15,949 bases of DNA from Pyrinomonadaceae bacterium (GTDB taxonomy: Bacteria > Acidobacteriota > Blastocatellia > Pyrinomonadales > Pyrinomonadaceae), in assembly GCA_018060305.1 (NCBI GenBank), contig JAGOWF010000023.1, positions 1 to 15,949 of the forward strand, given 5' to 3'. The notes below the pieces were generated by a model. It had not been told where the DNA came from. It searched no databases and saw only the letters and a list, made by a program, of their open reading frames with translations. Each line of letters begins with the position of its first letter. The first letter of the stretch is position 1. Both the position numbers and the translations under genes were made by a program. This document shows, in pieces, positions 1 through 8,524 of the stretch.

Positions 1-851
1 AGAAAACAGCGGCCCGCCGAGAATCTGCTGACGTGCCGCGTGTGCACCTTGTAGGTTGAGAACCAGTTGACCCGCGTGATGTCAAAATCGATCTCAGCAT
101 CCTTCCTGATCTGCTGCTCGATCTCTTCGTAGAGCACCTCGCCCTCGGCTTTTGCAAATTCTTTGGGAAAGGTTCCTACGATGCGATACCGCTTGTCGCC
201 ATCCATCGTAAACACTGCCAGCAGGTTATTTCGCATCAGAAAAACAAACAGCCCGCCGCGTCCGAATTCCCAATCGATATTGACGTCTGCAACATAGAAC
301 ATCCGTTCAAATGTGCTGCCCTCAAACGTCAGTCCCAGCGAGTGTCGAACGAGGCTCCTTGCACCATCGCAGCCGACGAGATACTTTGCCCGGATGGTTT
401 CGGTTGCATCTTCCGGTGTGGTAACGGTTGCCACGACACCCGATGCGTCCTGTTCGAAACGGACAAGTTCGCTTTGCCACCGCACGTCAAAACCGTGTGA
501 TCTGATGTGATCGTAAAGGAGAGTTTCGTGCTTGCCTTGTTCGACGATCAGGACGTAAGGATATGGGCTCAACCCTTTGCCAAGGCCTGCAAGGTCGATC
601 TCGCCGCGAAACCGTCCCCCGGCGAACATCTTTGCCCTGTCCGCCTTTGCCCCGACGGCGACCAGCTTGTCCGCAAGGCCGATCTGCTCATAGATCTCGA
701 GCGTTCGGGCCTGCACGCCTATTGCCTTTGAATACGGCGTGGTTGTTTCCTTTTTGTCGATTATCTGGAAGTCGATCCCGTAACGGATCAATTGGCAGGC
801 AAGAGCGAGGCCCGTCGGGCCGGCACCGACGATCAAAACGTCCGTTTCCAT
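1..851 (-). CDS. FAD-dependent aromatic-ring-type monooxygenase, partial (C-terminus outside window)
   Basis: Reading leftwards from the ATG at 851, the frame stays open to the window edge (283 residues), so the C-terminal part is missing. Residues 5-33 form the N-terminal dinucleotide-binding fold with GAGPTG at 9-14, followed by the acidic end of beta-2 near IDK at 31-33. A DG motif (LVGCDGARS, 158-166) and a downstream substrate-binding sheet region match the PF01494 family (PheA/TfdB/UbiH-like flavin hydroxylases). The protein is cut at GRCF, just where the second FAD-contacting motif, normally GDAAH, would follow. Members use NAD(P)H and O2 to hydroxylate aromatic or polyketide-like substrates; the substrate cannot be told from this fragment. 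The start lies 8 bp after the clpA stop with no clear ribosome-binding site, so translation may depend on read-through from clpA. Family is secure, specific function is not. Confidence 0.85.
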   Translation of the reverse strand, partial: METDVLIVGAGPTGLALACQLIRYGIDFQIIDKKETTTPYSKAIGVQARTLEIYEQIGLADKLVAVGAKADRAKMFAGGRFRGEIDLAGLGKGLSPYPYVLIVEQGKHETLLYDHIRSHGFDVRWQSELVRFEQDASGVVATVTTPEDATETIRAKYLVGCDGARSLVRHSLGLTFEGSTFERMFYVADVNIDWEFGRGGLFVFLMRNNLLAVFTMDGDKRYRIVGTFPKEFAKAEGEVLYEEIEQQIRKDAEIDFDITRVNWFSTYKVHTRHVSRFSAGRCF

Positions 852-859
852 TGGTAATA

Positions 860-3136
860 CTAAGCGTCCGCGAGGGCCTTTTTCCTACCGATGTCGAGGC
901 TTAAACCGTCGTTTCGCATGTTCACCCGCACGCTGCCCCCATTAGCGAGTTTGCCAAAGAGTATCTCATTGGCCAGCGGCTGCTTGATCTTGTCGTGGAT
1001 GAGCCGCGACATCGGGCGGGCACCGTAGCGGGCGTCAAAGCCGTTCTTACTGAGCCATTCGCGTGCCTCGTCGGTCAAGCTGACCAACACGCGTTTCTCG
1101 GCAAGCTGGCCGTTTAGTTCCTTGATGAACTTATCGACGATCAACTTTATCATTTCGAGATCGAGGGCCCTGAATGGCACCCAAGCATCCAGCCGATTTC
1201 GAAATTCCGGCGTGAATGTGCGTTCGATCACGCCCTTGGCATTGCCCTTGGTGTCAGACGAGTTCCGAAAGCCAACGCCGCCTGAGGACAGCTCGCGGGC
1301 ACCGGCATTTGTGGTCATTATCAGAATGACGTTGCGAAAATCCGCCTTTTTGCCGTTGTTGTCGGTCAGCGTGGCCGAATCCATCACCTGCAGCAGCAGG
1401 TTGAACAGGTTTGGGTGAGCTTTCTCGATCTCGTCGAGCACAAGCACGGCATGAGGTGTCCTCATGATCGCCTCGGTCAACAGGCCGCCCTGATCAAATC
1501 CGACATAGCCCGGCGGTGCACCGATCAGCCTCGAGACGGTATGCGGTTCCGCATACTCGCTCATATCAAAACGAATAAATTCGACACCGAGAGTGTGTGC
1601 GAGCTGCTTTGACACCTCGGTCTTGCCTACACCTGTCGGTCCTGAGAAGAGAAACGACCCTACGGGTTTTGTTTCATGCCCGAGGCCCGCACGCGAGATC
1701 TGTATCGCATCTACGATCGCGTCGATCGCCTCATTCTGGCCAAAAATGGCTTTCTTGATGTCGTCACGCAGGGTCTTCAGGCGTTCTTTCTCATTTGCTA
1801 CGACCGTTTTTGGCGGTATCTTGGCCATCCGCGCGATCGTGTTCTCGACCATCTGAACAGAGACCTTTTTGGGCCGGCGGCTTTCCGGCAGGAGTTTGAC
1901 CGACGCCCCAACCTCGTCTATCACGTCGATAGCCTTGTCAGGCAAAAAGCGGTCGTTGATATATTTTCCGGCAAGTTCTGACGCCGTTCTGAGGGCGTCG
2001 TTGCTGTATTTGACGCCGTGGTGCTCCTCGTAGAATCTCTTGAGGCCGCGCAGGATGTGATACGTTTCCTCGACGGTCGGTTCATTGATGTCGATCCGCT
2101 GAAATCGCCTCGCCAACGCCCTGTCACGGTCGAACGCCGCCTTGTATTCTGCATGCGTGGTCGAGCCGATACAGCGAAGCTCGCCGGCCGCAAGTGCAGG
2201 CTTGAGAATATTTGACGCATCCATCGAGCCGCCCGATACGGCACCGGCGCCGACGATGGTGTGTATCTCGTCTATGAAGAGGATCGCATCATCCTGCTGT
2301 TTCAGTTCGTTGATGATCGCCTTGAACCGCTGTTCAAAATCCCCGCGATACCTCGTGCCGGCAAGCACCGCACCCATATCGAGAGCAAAAACTTTCGCGT
2401 TTTCCAGCACCTCAGGAACATTGCCCTCGCTGATCTTGAGTGCGAGGCCCTCGGCAAGAGCTGTCTTGCCGACGCCCGGCTCACCGACATAAAGCGGATT
2501 ATTCTTCTTCCGTCGGCATAGGATCTGGATCGTCCGTTCGATCTCGGCCTGACGTCCGACTATCGGATCGATCTCGCCTGCGGCGGCACGTGCGACAAGT
2601 TCAACCGTGAAACTCTCAAGCGGCTTGCGCCTCTCGGCCGGCGACGGCCCATGCTCATCATCGTCGTCAAAGTCGTCGGGAAACGAAAACGGATCGTCTG
2701 CGTCAACTTTTGAGATGCCGTGCGAGATGAAATTAAGGATGTCGAGCCTCGTAATGCCCTGCTGCAGAAGCAGATAGACCGCGTAGCACTGTTCGGCCTG
2801 ATATAGGGCAGCGAGCATATTGCCGCCGTCCACCGTCAGCTGGCCGCTGCCCTCGGCCTGAAGCACTGCGTAATTGATCGTCGATTGAAATGTGCTGGTC
2901 AGTTCCGGCAGCGTCTTTACGTCTGCCGGCATCTTTTCCAGGACGTTGTCAAAGTATTCCCTCAACGCGCGGCTGATCTCCAGCACATCGGCGCCGCAAC
3001 TAAACAACACTTGCTGCGCCGCGTCGTCATCCAACAGGGCAAACAAGAGATGCTCCAGCGTGACAAACTCATGCTGCTGCCTGACCGCCTCTTTCACGGC
3101 CGTGTTTAGCGTTTCTTCGAGTTCGCGGGTCATCAT
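860..3136 (-). CDS. clpA: ATP-dependent Clp protease ATP-binding subunit ClpA
   Basis: This is the 758-residue Clp/Hsp100 unfoldase that feeds substrates into ClpP in the cytoplasm. Order of parts: Clp N-domain repeats (about 1-145), an acidic linker rich in Asp (151-162), AAA+ domain 1 with Walker A GEPGVGKT (218-225) and Walker B LFIDE (286-290), AAA+ domain 2 with Walker A GPTGVGKT (499-506) and Walker B LVLDE (565-569), and sensor-2 GARPMSR (705-711). There is no long coiled-coil middle domain, which separates it from ClpB and ClpC. The ClpP-docking loop carries VGF at 621-623, the position of IGL in E. coli ClpA, so a ClpP partner is expected. The start is one of two tandem ATGs; no Shine-Dalgarno is visible, and an extended -10 lies 9 nt upstream. 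The adaptor gene clpS, often beside clpA, is not in the window. thrB is 36 bp upstream on the same strand. Confidence 0.95.
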   Translation of the reverse strand: MMTRELEETLNTAVKEAVRQQHEFVTLEHLLFALLDDDAAQQVLFSCGADVLEISRALREYFDNVLEKMPADVKTLPELTSTFQSTINYAVLQAEGSGQLTVDGGNMLAALYQAEQCYAVYLLLQQGITRLDILNFISHGISKVDADDPFSFPDDFDDDDEHGPSPAERRKPLESFTVELVARAAAGEIDPIVGRQAEIERTIQILCRRKKNNPLYVGEPGVGKTALAEGLALKISEGNVPEVLENAKVFALDMGAVLAGTRYRGDFEQRFKAIINELKQQDDAILFIDEIHTIVGAGAVSGGSMDASNILKPALAAGELRCIGSTTHAEYKAAFDRDRALARRFQRIDINEPTVEETYHILRGLKRFYEEHHGVKYSNDALRTASELAGKYINDRFLPDKAIDVIDEVGASVKLLPESRRPKKVSVQMVENTIARMAKIPPKTVVANEKERLKTLRDDIKKAIFGQNEAIDAIVDAIQISRAGLGHETKPVGSFLFSGPTGVGKTEVSKQLAHTLGVEFIRFDMSEYAEPHTVSRLIGAPPGYVGFDQGGLLTEAIMRTPHAVLVLDEIEKAHPNLFNLLLQVMDSATLTDNNGKKADFRNVILIMTTNAGARELSSGGVGFRNSSDTKGNAKGVIERTFTPEFRNRLDAWVPFRALDLEMIKLIVDKFIKELNGQLAEKRVLVSLTDEAREWLSKNGFDARYGARPMSRLIHDKIKQPLANEILFGKLANGGSVRVNMRNDGLSLDIGRKKALADA

Positions 3137-3145
3137 TTGGTTTCT

Positions 3146-3176
3146 ATTCTAACAGCATTTACCGGTGTGCTTTCAA
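3146..3176 (-). promoter_or_regulatory. Candidate promoter of clpA (TTGAAA ... TGTTAGAAT)
   Basis: On the minus strand, TTGAAA overlaps the thrB stop codon (3176-3171). After a 19-nt spacer comes TAGAAT with an upstream TG, giving an extended -10 TGTTAGAAT at 3154-3146. Only 9 nt separate the -10 from the first ATG, so the predicted transcript would start within about 3 nt of the start codon. The same nonamer type occurs before several other genes in this window. Confidence 0.5.
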
Positions 3177-4093
3177 GAGGCGAACCGGACGCCGCTTTCG
3201 CTCACCGGTGAAACATAGGTATTGAACTCGATCCCTGTTTCGAGATATACGGTCCGCATGACCTCGGCGACGTGCTCGGCGGCCGCTCTGTCGCGGCTCA
3301 ACATAAACATTGACGGGCCCGAACCCGAGATTCCGCCGCCTATCGCTCCGGCCGCGACGGACGCGGCCCTGACTGCTTCAAACCGAGGTATCAGCGAACT
3401 GCGGGCCGGCTCGATGATAGTATCGACCATCGACCGGCCAAGCAGATCATAGTCGCCGCCGGCAAGCGCGGCTATAAATGCGCCGAGATTGCTCCAGTTG
3501 CGCACGGCATCGGCCAGAGCAACCTGTTTTGGCAATATCGCACGCGCCTCGGCCGTCTTTATCTCGATCTGCGGATGTATCACGGTTGCGAACAAGTCTG
3601 GAAACTTAAGCGGCACGATATCAAGCGGATCCGACGATCGCACCAGCGTAAATCCACCGTAAATGCACGGGGCCAGATTGTCCGCGTGCCGCGAACCTGC
3701 CGCCAGCATCTCGCCTGCCATCGCGAGCTCTACGAGTTCAGTCTTTGCAAACGCCTCACCCGCGAGCAAATTTGCCGCAACGACCGCTCCGCACGCGCTG
3801 GCCGCGCTCGAACCGATTCCGCTGCCGGGCTTGATCCGCTTTGTGATCTCGACCTCGTAACCATGCGCGATACCCGCGGCGTCGATAAACGCCTGCAGCG
3901 CAACGCCCGCGACATTCTGATCCGGCTCGACGGACAGCCCGAACGGATCATGATGAATAATGCGAATACCCTGTTGCGCCACCTTTCTCACCGTCATCTC
4001 GTCACAAGGGCCATCAAGGGCAAATCCGAGACAATCAAAACCGCAGACGACATTTGAGACCGTTGCGGGTGCGAGCACCCTTACTTCGTCCAT
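3173..4093 (-). CDS. thrB: Homoserine kinase ThrB
   Basis: Phosphorylates homoserine to O-phosphohomoserine with ATP, the step before threonine synthase. It is a GHMP-family kinase: the N-terminus reads VRVLAPATVSNVVCGFD (4-20) and the ATP phosphate loop is PGSGIGSSAASA (89-100). The total of 306 residues is normal for the family. An in-frame ATG at 4126 would add 11 residues (MIQRPTGIGES), but homologues begin at the MDEVRVLAPA position, so I prefer the ATG at 4093; neither start has a convincing ribosome-binding site. The gene points away from thrC, separated by 62 bp, so the threonine genes form a divergent pair of transcripts. clpA follows 36 bp downstream and may be partly co-transcribed. 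Function is secure, the exact start is not. Confidence 0.93.
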   Translation of the reverse strand: MDEVRVLAPATVSNVVCGFDCLGFALDGPCDEMTVRKVAQQGIRIIHHDPFGLSVEPDQNVAGVALQAFIDAAGIAHGYEVEITKRIKPGSGIGSSAASACGAVVAANLLAGEAFAKTELVELAMAGEMLAAGSRHADNLAPCIYGGFTLVRSSDPLDIVPLKFPDLFATVIHPQIEIKTAEARAILPKQVALADAVRNWSNLGAFIAALAGGDYDLLGRSMVDTIIEPARSSLIPRFEAVRAASVAAGAIGGGISGSGPSMFMLSRDRAAAEHVAEVMRTVYLETGIEFNTYVSPVSESGVRFAS

Positions 4094-4155
4094 ACTTTCG
4101 CCAATGCCGGTCGGGCGTTGTATCATCTATTTCTTTCGGCATCCGCCGCTCATTG

Positions 4156-5448
4156 ATGCGCTACTTTAGCACAAACCGTTCATCGCCATCGGTCAGCTTT
4201 CGTGAGGCTGTTCTTCGTGGCCAGCCGGATGATCGCGGGCTATACTTTCCGGCTGAGATTCCGCATCTCGGTGACCGATTTGTCACTGAGCTTCCCGATC
4301 TCGACAACGCCGAGATAGCGTTTCGCGTCATCCGGCCGTTTGTCGGTGGCGAGATCGACGACGCGTCGCTCGATGCCATCTGCCGCGAGACGGTCGATTT
4401 TGAGTTTCCGCTCGTATCCATAACGGATAGGATCTCTGTGCTCGAGCTGTTTCACGGGCCGACGCTGGCGTTCAAGGATGTCGGGGCCCGTTTTATGAGT
4501 CGCTGCCTGCGGCATTTCGCGGGTTCAGCGGAACAGAGGACGGTTGTGATCGTAGCTACCTCCGGCGACACGGGCGGCGCGGTTGCGGCCGGCTTTCACG
4601 ATGTTGAAGGCATCGAGGTCGTCATCCTTTATCCCAGGGGACGCGTTTCTCGAATACAAGAGCTGCAGCTCACGACGCTCGGCGGCAACATCACTGCGTT
4701 TGAGATCGATGGCGCCTTTGACGATTGTCAGGCGATCGCCAAGCATGCGCTCGCCGACGCCGACCTGCGGGCACGCGCCCGATTGACCAGTGCAAATTCG
4801 ATAAACGTCGCACGCTGGCTGCCGCAGCAGTTTTACTACTTTTTTGCATTAAAACAGTGGCAGGGCCCGCCGCCGGTCATCTCGGTCCCGAGCGGCAATT
4901 TTGGCAATTTGGCTGCGGGCATGCTCGCTCACGCCTCGGGGCTGCCGGTCAAGCGATTTATTGCCGCGTGTAACGCCAACGATGTCGTCCCCAGGTTTTT
5001 GGTGACGGGCAAGTATAAGCCGGTGCCGTCGGTCGCTACGCTCTCCAACGCAATGGACGTCGGCGACCCGAGCAACTTCAGCCGGATAATGGAACTATGC
5101 AGCGGCGATATCGGGCGGCTCCGTGAGAGGCTTGTCGCGGCCGTCGTCACCGATGATGCTACGGCGGCGACGATCCGTGATGTGGACGAGCGATACGGTT
5201 ACACCCTCGATCCGCACGGGGCCGTCGGTTACCGATGCCTTGCGGATCATTTGGATAACAATTCGGACGATCGCGGCTTTTTTCTCGAAACGGCCCATCC
5301 GGTAAAATTTGATTCCGTGAATGAGATAATCGGCCGTCTGGTCGCCGTCCCGCCGTCGGTCGAGCATCTGTTCTCGAAGGGATCACAGAGCGTAAGGCTG
5401 CCAAACGACTATCAAGCGGTAAAGGATATACTGCTGAGCAGGCTATGA
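4156..5448 (+). CDS. thrC: Threonine synthase ThrC
   Basis: PLP enzyme converting O-phosphohomoserine to threonine, the last step of the pathway. The 430-residue length and sequence match the ThrC class found in enteric bacteria and yeast. The N-terminal threonine-synthase domain (about 1-80) includes RGLYFPAEIP. The PLP lysine is K107 in GPTLAFKDVGARF (101-113), ATSGDTGGAVAAGF (134-147) is the phosphate-contacting loop, and SGNFGN (246-251) is the cofactor ring loop. The open frame extends back to 4054, but that stretch reads against thrB and is not ThrC-like; the family start MRYFSTN is at 4156. The upstream region has a TATCAT at 4121-4126 that could be a -10 but no good -35. The stop overlaps the thrA ATG by 4 bp (ATGA), implying one operon and coupled translation. 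Confidence 0.96.
   Translation: MRYFSTNRSSPSVSFREAVLRGQPDDRGLYFPAEIPHLGDRFVTELPDLDNAEIAFRVIRPFVGGEIDDASLDAICRETVDFEFPLVSITDRISVLELFHGPTLAFKDVGARFMSRCLRHFAGSAEQRTVVIVATSGDTGGAVAAGFHDVEGIEVVILYPRGRVSRIQELQLTTLGGNITAFEIDGAFDDCQAIAKHALADADLRARARLTSANSINVARWLPQQFYYFFALKQWQGPPPVISVPSGNFGNLAAGMLAHASGLPVKRFIAACNANDVVPRFLVTGKYKPVPSVATLSNAMDVGDPSNFSRIMELCSGDIGRLRERLVAAVVTDDATAATIRDVDERYGYTLDPHGAVGYRCLADHLDNNSDDRGFFLETAHPVKFDSVNEIIGRLVAVPPSVEHLFSKGSQSVRLPNDYQAVKDILLSRL
4163..4171 (-). promoter_or_regulatory. Possible extended -10 for thrB (TGCTAAAGT)
   Basis: On the minus strand, TGCTAAAGT fits the TGnTAnnnT pattern found before other genes here. Transcription would begin near 4156, giving a leader of about 30 or 62 nt depending on which thrB start is used. 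It lies inside the first codons of divergent thrC. No good -35 was found, so this is tentative. Confidence 0.3.
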
Positions 5449-7886
5449 AGGTCCTAAAATTCGGCGGCTCGTCGGTCGGCAGCCCCGAAGCTATCAAACA
5501 GGTCATTGAGATAATTCGCCGGACCGGCGAACATGGCCACTGCGCCGTTGTGCTGTCCGCGATGCAAGGCACGACCGACGATCTGATAGCGGCCGGGCGC
5601 GCTGCCGAGGCGGGCGATGACGGATATGTTGAGATCCTCAGCCGAATCGGCGAGCGGCACCTCGCGGCGATCCGCGAACTCTTTGACGACAGTCAAGCGG
5701 GTGACGTTACGGCCCTTGTCGAATCGACCATAAAGGAACTCAGTGACCTCTGCGACGGCGTCCGGCTCGTCCGCGAACTGACGCCAAAGACACTCGACCG
5801 CATCCTCAGCTTTGGCGAGATCGTTTCGACAAATATCGTCTCCGCAAGGATGGCCGAGATCGGCATCCGCAACGAGTGGAAAGATAGCCGACAACTGATC
5901 CGAACGAATTCGAACCACGGCCTCGCAACGGTCGATCTCGCAGAGACAAACCGGCGAATAACCGAGTATTTCAACGGTGCTCAAGCGAATATTCACATCC
6001 TGCCGGGCTTTGTCGCGTCAGACGCCGGCGGGCATACAACGACGCTCGGTCGCGGCGGTTCTGATTACACAGCGGCGATAGTTGCGGCTGCGATAGATGC
6101 CGAGGTCCTCGAGATATGGACCGACGTCAACGGCATGATGAGCGCCGACCCGCAGCTCGTGCGAAACGTCCGTCAGATCTCGCATATCACCTATCGCGAG
6201 GCAATGGAACTGTCTCATTTTGGCGCTAAGGTCATCTATCCGCCGACCATCCAGCCGGTGATGGCAAAGGGCATTCCGGTATTGATCAAGAACACGTTCG
6301 CCCCCGACGATCACGGCACACTGATCGAATCGGAGTCAGCCGCAGACAAGGAACTGATCCGAGGCATCTCGAGCATAGACGCGATCGCCGTGCTCAATCT
6401 GGAAGGCAGCGGCATGGTCGGCATTCCGGGATTTTCTAAACGCCTGTTTGGCGCCCTCTCGCAGGCCCGGATCAATGTAATTCTGATCACGCAAAGCTCG
6501 TCTGAACACTCGATCTGCGTCGCCGTCGAAGAGACGTCGTCGGATAGGGCAAAGCGTGTTGTCGATCAGGAATTTGAATACGAGATCGCGGCCGGCAGGA
6601 TCGATCCGCTCAAGGTTGAGACCGGTTTTTCCATCCTTGCCCTTGTTGGCGAGAGGATGAAAGAGCACACAGGCGTCTCGGGCAAAATGTTCACTACGCT
6701 CGGGCAGAACGGCATCAATATCCACGCCATTGCTCAAGGCTCAAGCGAGCGAAACATCTCGGCGATCATCTCCTCGCGTGATGTCAGAAAGGCGGTAAAC
6801 ACGCTGCACGAGGAATTTTTCTCTGATGGCAGCAAGCAGGTGAATATCTACATCGCCGGCGTCGGCACCGTCGGCGGCCGCCTCATCGGCCAACTTGCGG
6901 GCCAGCATGATCACGTTCTTGGCGACATGAGGCTAAACCTTCGCGTCGTCGGCGTCGCAAATAGCAATCGCTATGCGTATGACGAGGACGGCCTCGATCT
7001 CACCGAGTACAAGGACGCTCTTGAAGCGTGCGCACCAAACTCGGTGCAGGCATTTACCGACGCGATCATCGGGAACAATCTTCGAAACTCCGTTTTTGTC
7101 GATGTTACCGCCAGTGCCGATGTGGTCAAACAGTATTCTAAGCTCCTCGAACGAAGCATCTCGGTCATTGCTTGCAATAAGGTTGCAGCCTCGTCAGCTT
7201 ACGATGACTATCGCCGGCTAAAGGACCTCGCACGCGAATATGGCGCCAACTTCTTTTTTGAGACAAATGTCGGTGCCGGCCTGCCCGTGATCCATACGCT
7301 GAATGACCTGCTGCGTAGCGGCGACCGCATTCGCCGCATCGAGGCCGTGCTGTCGGGCACGCTCAATTTTGTCTTTAACAACTACGATGGCTCGCGGCCA
7401 TTTGCTGAGGTCGTCCGCCAGGCACAAGATGAGGGTTATACCGAGCCCGACCCTCGACTCGATCTGAGCGGCACCGATGTCGCCCGCAAGATACTGATCC
7501 TCGCCCGCGAGGCCGGCCACAGGATAGAGATGGACGATATTGAGAATCTCGGCTTTCTGCCTGAGGCTTGTCTGGCCGGATCTGTCGAGGATTTCTATCA
7601 GGCGATGGCCGCGGAGGAAGGCCATTTCCGCAAACTGCTGGACGATGCGATTTCGAGGGGTCTAAAGCTCAAGTATATTGCTACGTTCGATAAAGGACGG
7701 GCATCCGTCGGCCTGCAATCGATCGGGCCGGACCACGACTTCGCTAATCTCGCCGGCAAAGACAACGCTGTCCTTTTTTATACCGACCGCTACTCCGAAC
7801 AGCCCCTAGTCATCAAAGGTGCCGGAGCGGGCGCCGATGTGACCGCCGCGGGCGTTTTTGCCGATATCATTCGTGCCGCACGATAA
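5445..7886 (+). CDS. thrA: Bifunctional aspartokinase / homoserine dehydrogenase
   Basis: Catalyses the first and third steps of threonine synthesis: aspartate to aspartyl phosphate, and aspartate semialdehyde to homoserine with NAD(P)H. The kinase half (about 1-300) opens with KFGGSSVGS (5-13) and contains LGRGGSDYTA (201-210). Two ACT domains (about 310-460; VGIPGFSKRLF at 325-335 and VGERMKEHTGVSGKMF at 401-416) are the usual site of threonine feedback. The dehydrogenase half begins with the Rossmann motif AGVGTVGGRL (471-480), followed by FETNVGAGLPVI (605-616) and LSGTDVARK (674-682) with the conserved catalytic-region Asp and Lys. Length 813 is close to E. coli ThrA (820). It shares ATGA with thrC. 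The fused form bypasses only asd, which is not in this window. The gene ends 2 bp before the stop of the convergent methyltransferase gene; no terminator hairpin is visible between them. Confidence 0.96.
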   Translation: MKVLKFGGSSVGSPEAIKQVIEIIRRTGEHGHCAVVLSAMQGTTDDLIAAGRAAEAGDDGYVEILSRIGERHLAAIRELFDDSQAGDVTALVESTIKELSDLCDGVRLVRELTPKTLDRILSFGEIVSTNIVSARMAEIGIRNEWKDSRQLIRTNSNHGLATVDLAETNRRITEYFNGAQANIHILPGFVASDAGGHTTTLGRGGSDYTAAIVAAAIDAEVLEIWTDVNGMMSADPQLVRNVRQISHITYREAMELSHFGAKVIYPPTIQPVMAKGIPVLIKNTFAPDDHGTLIESESAADKELIRGISSIDAIAVLNLEGSGMVGIPGFSKRLFGALSQARINVILITQSSSEHSICVAVEETSSDRAKRVVDQEFEYEIAAGRIDPLKVETGFSILALVGERMKEHTGVSGKMFTTLGQNGINIHAIAQGSSERNISAIISSRDVRKAVNTLHEEFFSDGSKQVNIYIAGVGTVGGRLIGQLAGQHDHVLGDMRLNLRVVGVANSNRYAYDEDGLDLTEYKDALEACAPNSVQAFTDAIIGNNLRNSVFVDVTASADVVKQYSKLLERSISVIACNKVAASSAYDDYRRLKDLAREYGANFFFETNVGAGLPVIHTLNDLLRSGDRIRRIEAVLSGTLNFVFNNYDGSRPFAEVVRQAQDEGYTEPDPRLDLSGTDVARKILILAREAGHRIEMDDIENLGFLPEACLAGSVEDFYQAMAAEEGHFRKLLDDAISRGLKLKYIATFDKGRASVGLQSIGPDHDFANLAGKDNAVLFYTDRYSEQPLVIKGAGAGADVTAAGVFADIIRAAR

Positions 7887-7888
7887 TC

Positions 7889-8524
7889 CTACTTTTTCCT
7901 CGCCACCATCAATCCGTCCCTGATCGGAAGCAGGATGTTCTCAACTCGCCCGTCGGCAAGGACCTTGATGTTGTAGTCATGCAATGCCTGGGCATCCTCG
8001 TCTTTTTCGGTGTCGAGCACGCGGCCGCTCCATAGGACGTTGTCGGCTACGATAAAACCGCCGGGACGCAGCCTTTCAAAAACCAGATCGTAATAGTGCG
8101 AATAGTTCGGTTTGTCGGCATCGATAAACACCAGATCGAATGCCTCGGCCAGCGTCGGGATGATGTCGGCAGCGACACCGAGGTGAAACTCGATCTTATC
8201 TTGATACTCGCTCTTCTCGACAAATGAGCGTGCGACCGCGTTCGTCTCCTCTTGTATGTCCAAAGTAATTACTTTGCCGCCGTCCGACAGCCCTTCGGCC
8301 AGGCAAAGTGCCGAATAGCCGAGATATGTGCCGATCTCAAGCACAGTTCCCGGGCGTAACATGTGCGAAAACATCGAGAGCAGACGGCCCTGGAAAAAGC
8401 CCGAGAGCATCGCCGAATCCTCGTAATGCGCATAGCAATGCTCGCGAAGCTCTCGCAGGACGTCGCTTTCGCCCGAGGTGAAATGTTCGGCGTATTCAGT
8501 CAGTGCATTTTTTATCTCATTCAT
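7889..8524 (-). CDS. Class I SAM-dependent O-methyltransferase (family 3, caffeoyl-CoA/catechol OMT-like)
   Basis: A 211-residue soluble methyltransferase of the PF01596 type. SAM motif I is VLEIGTYLGYSAL (61-73), the acidic end of strand 2 is VITLDIQ (85-91), and the metal-binding residues that bring the catechol-like hydroxyl to SAM are visible as FIDADKPNY (133-141, D135) and DN at 161-162. The family methylates vicinal hydroxyls of small aromatic compounds using Mg2+ or another divalent ion; the real substrate is unknown. The start ATG at 8524 overlaps the stop of the small HTH-like gene by 4 bp, making it the third gene of a coupled operon with the AlaRS-like protein. That context hints at modification of an amino-acyl or aromatic metabolite rather than general housekeeping, but this is inference. 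Confidence 0.9.
   Translation of the reverse strand: MNEIKNALTEYAEHFTSGESDVLRELREHCYAHYEDSAMLSGFFQGRLLSMFSHMLRPGTVLEIGTYLGYSALCLAEGLSDGGKVITLDIQEETNAVARSFVEKSEYQDKIEFHLGVAADIIPTLAEAFDLVFIDADKPNYSHYYDLVFERLRPGGFIVADNVLWSGRVLDTEKDEDAQALHDYNIKVLADGRVENILLPIRDGLMVARKK

Noticed and set aside
4054..4155. N-terminal extension of thrC to 4054
   Set aside because: The extra codons lie on thrB and the intergenic gap and are not threonine-synthase-like; the family N-terminus begins at 4156.
5454..5996. 180-residue antisense frame inside thrA, and similar frames at 8895-9470 and 9576-10133
   Set aside because: All are opposite to well-supported conserved genes, with no start context or recognisable domain.
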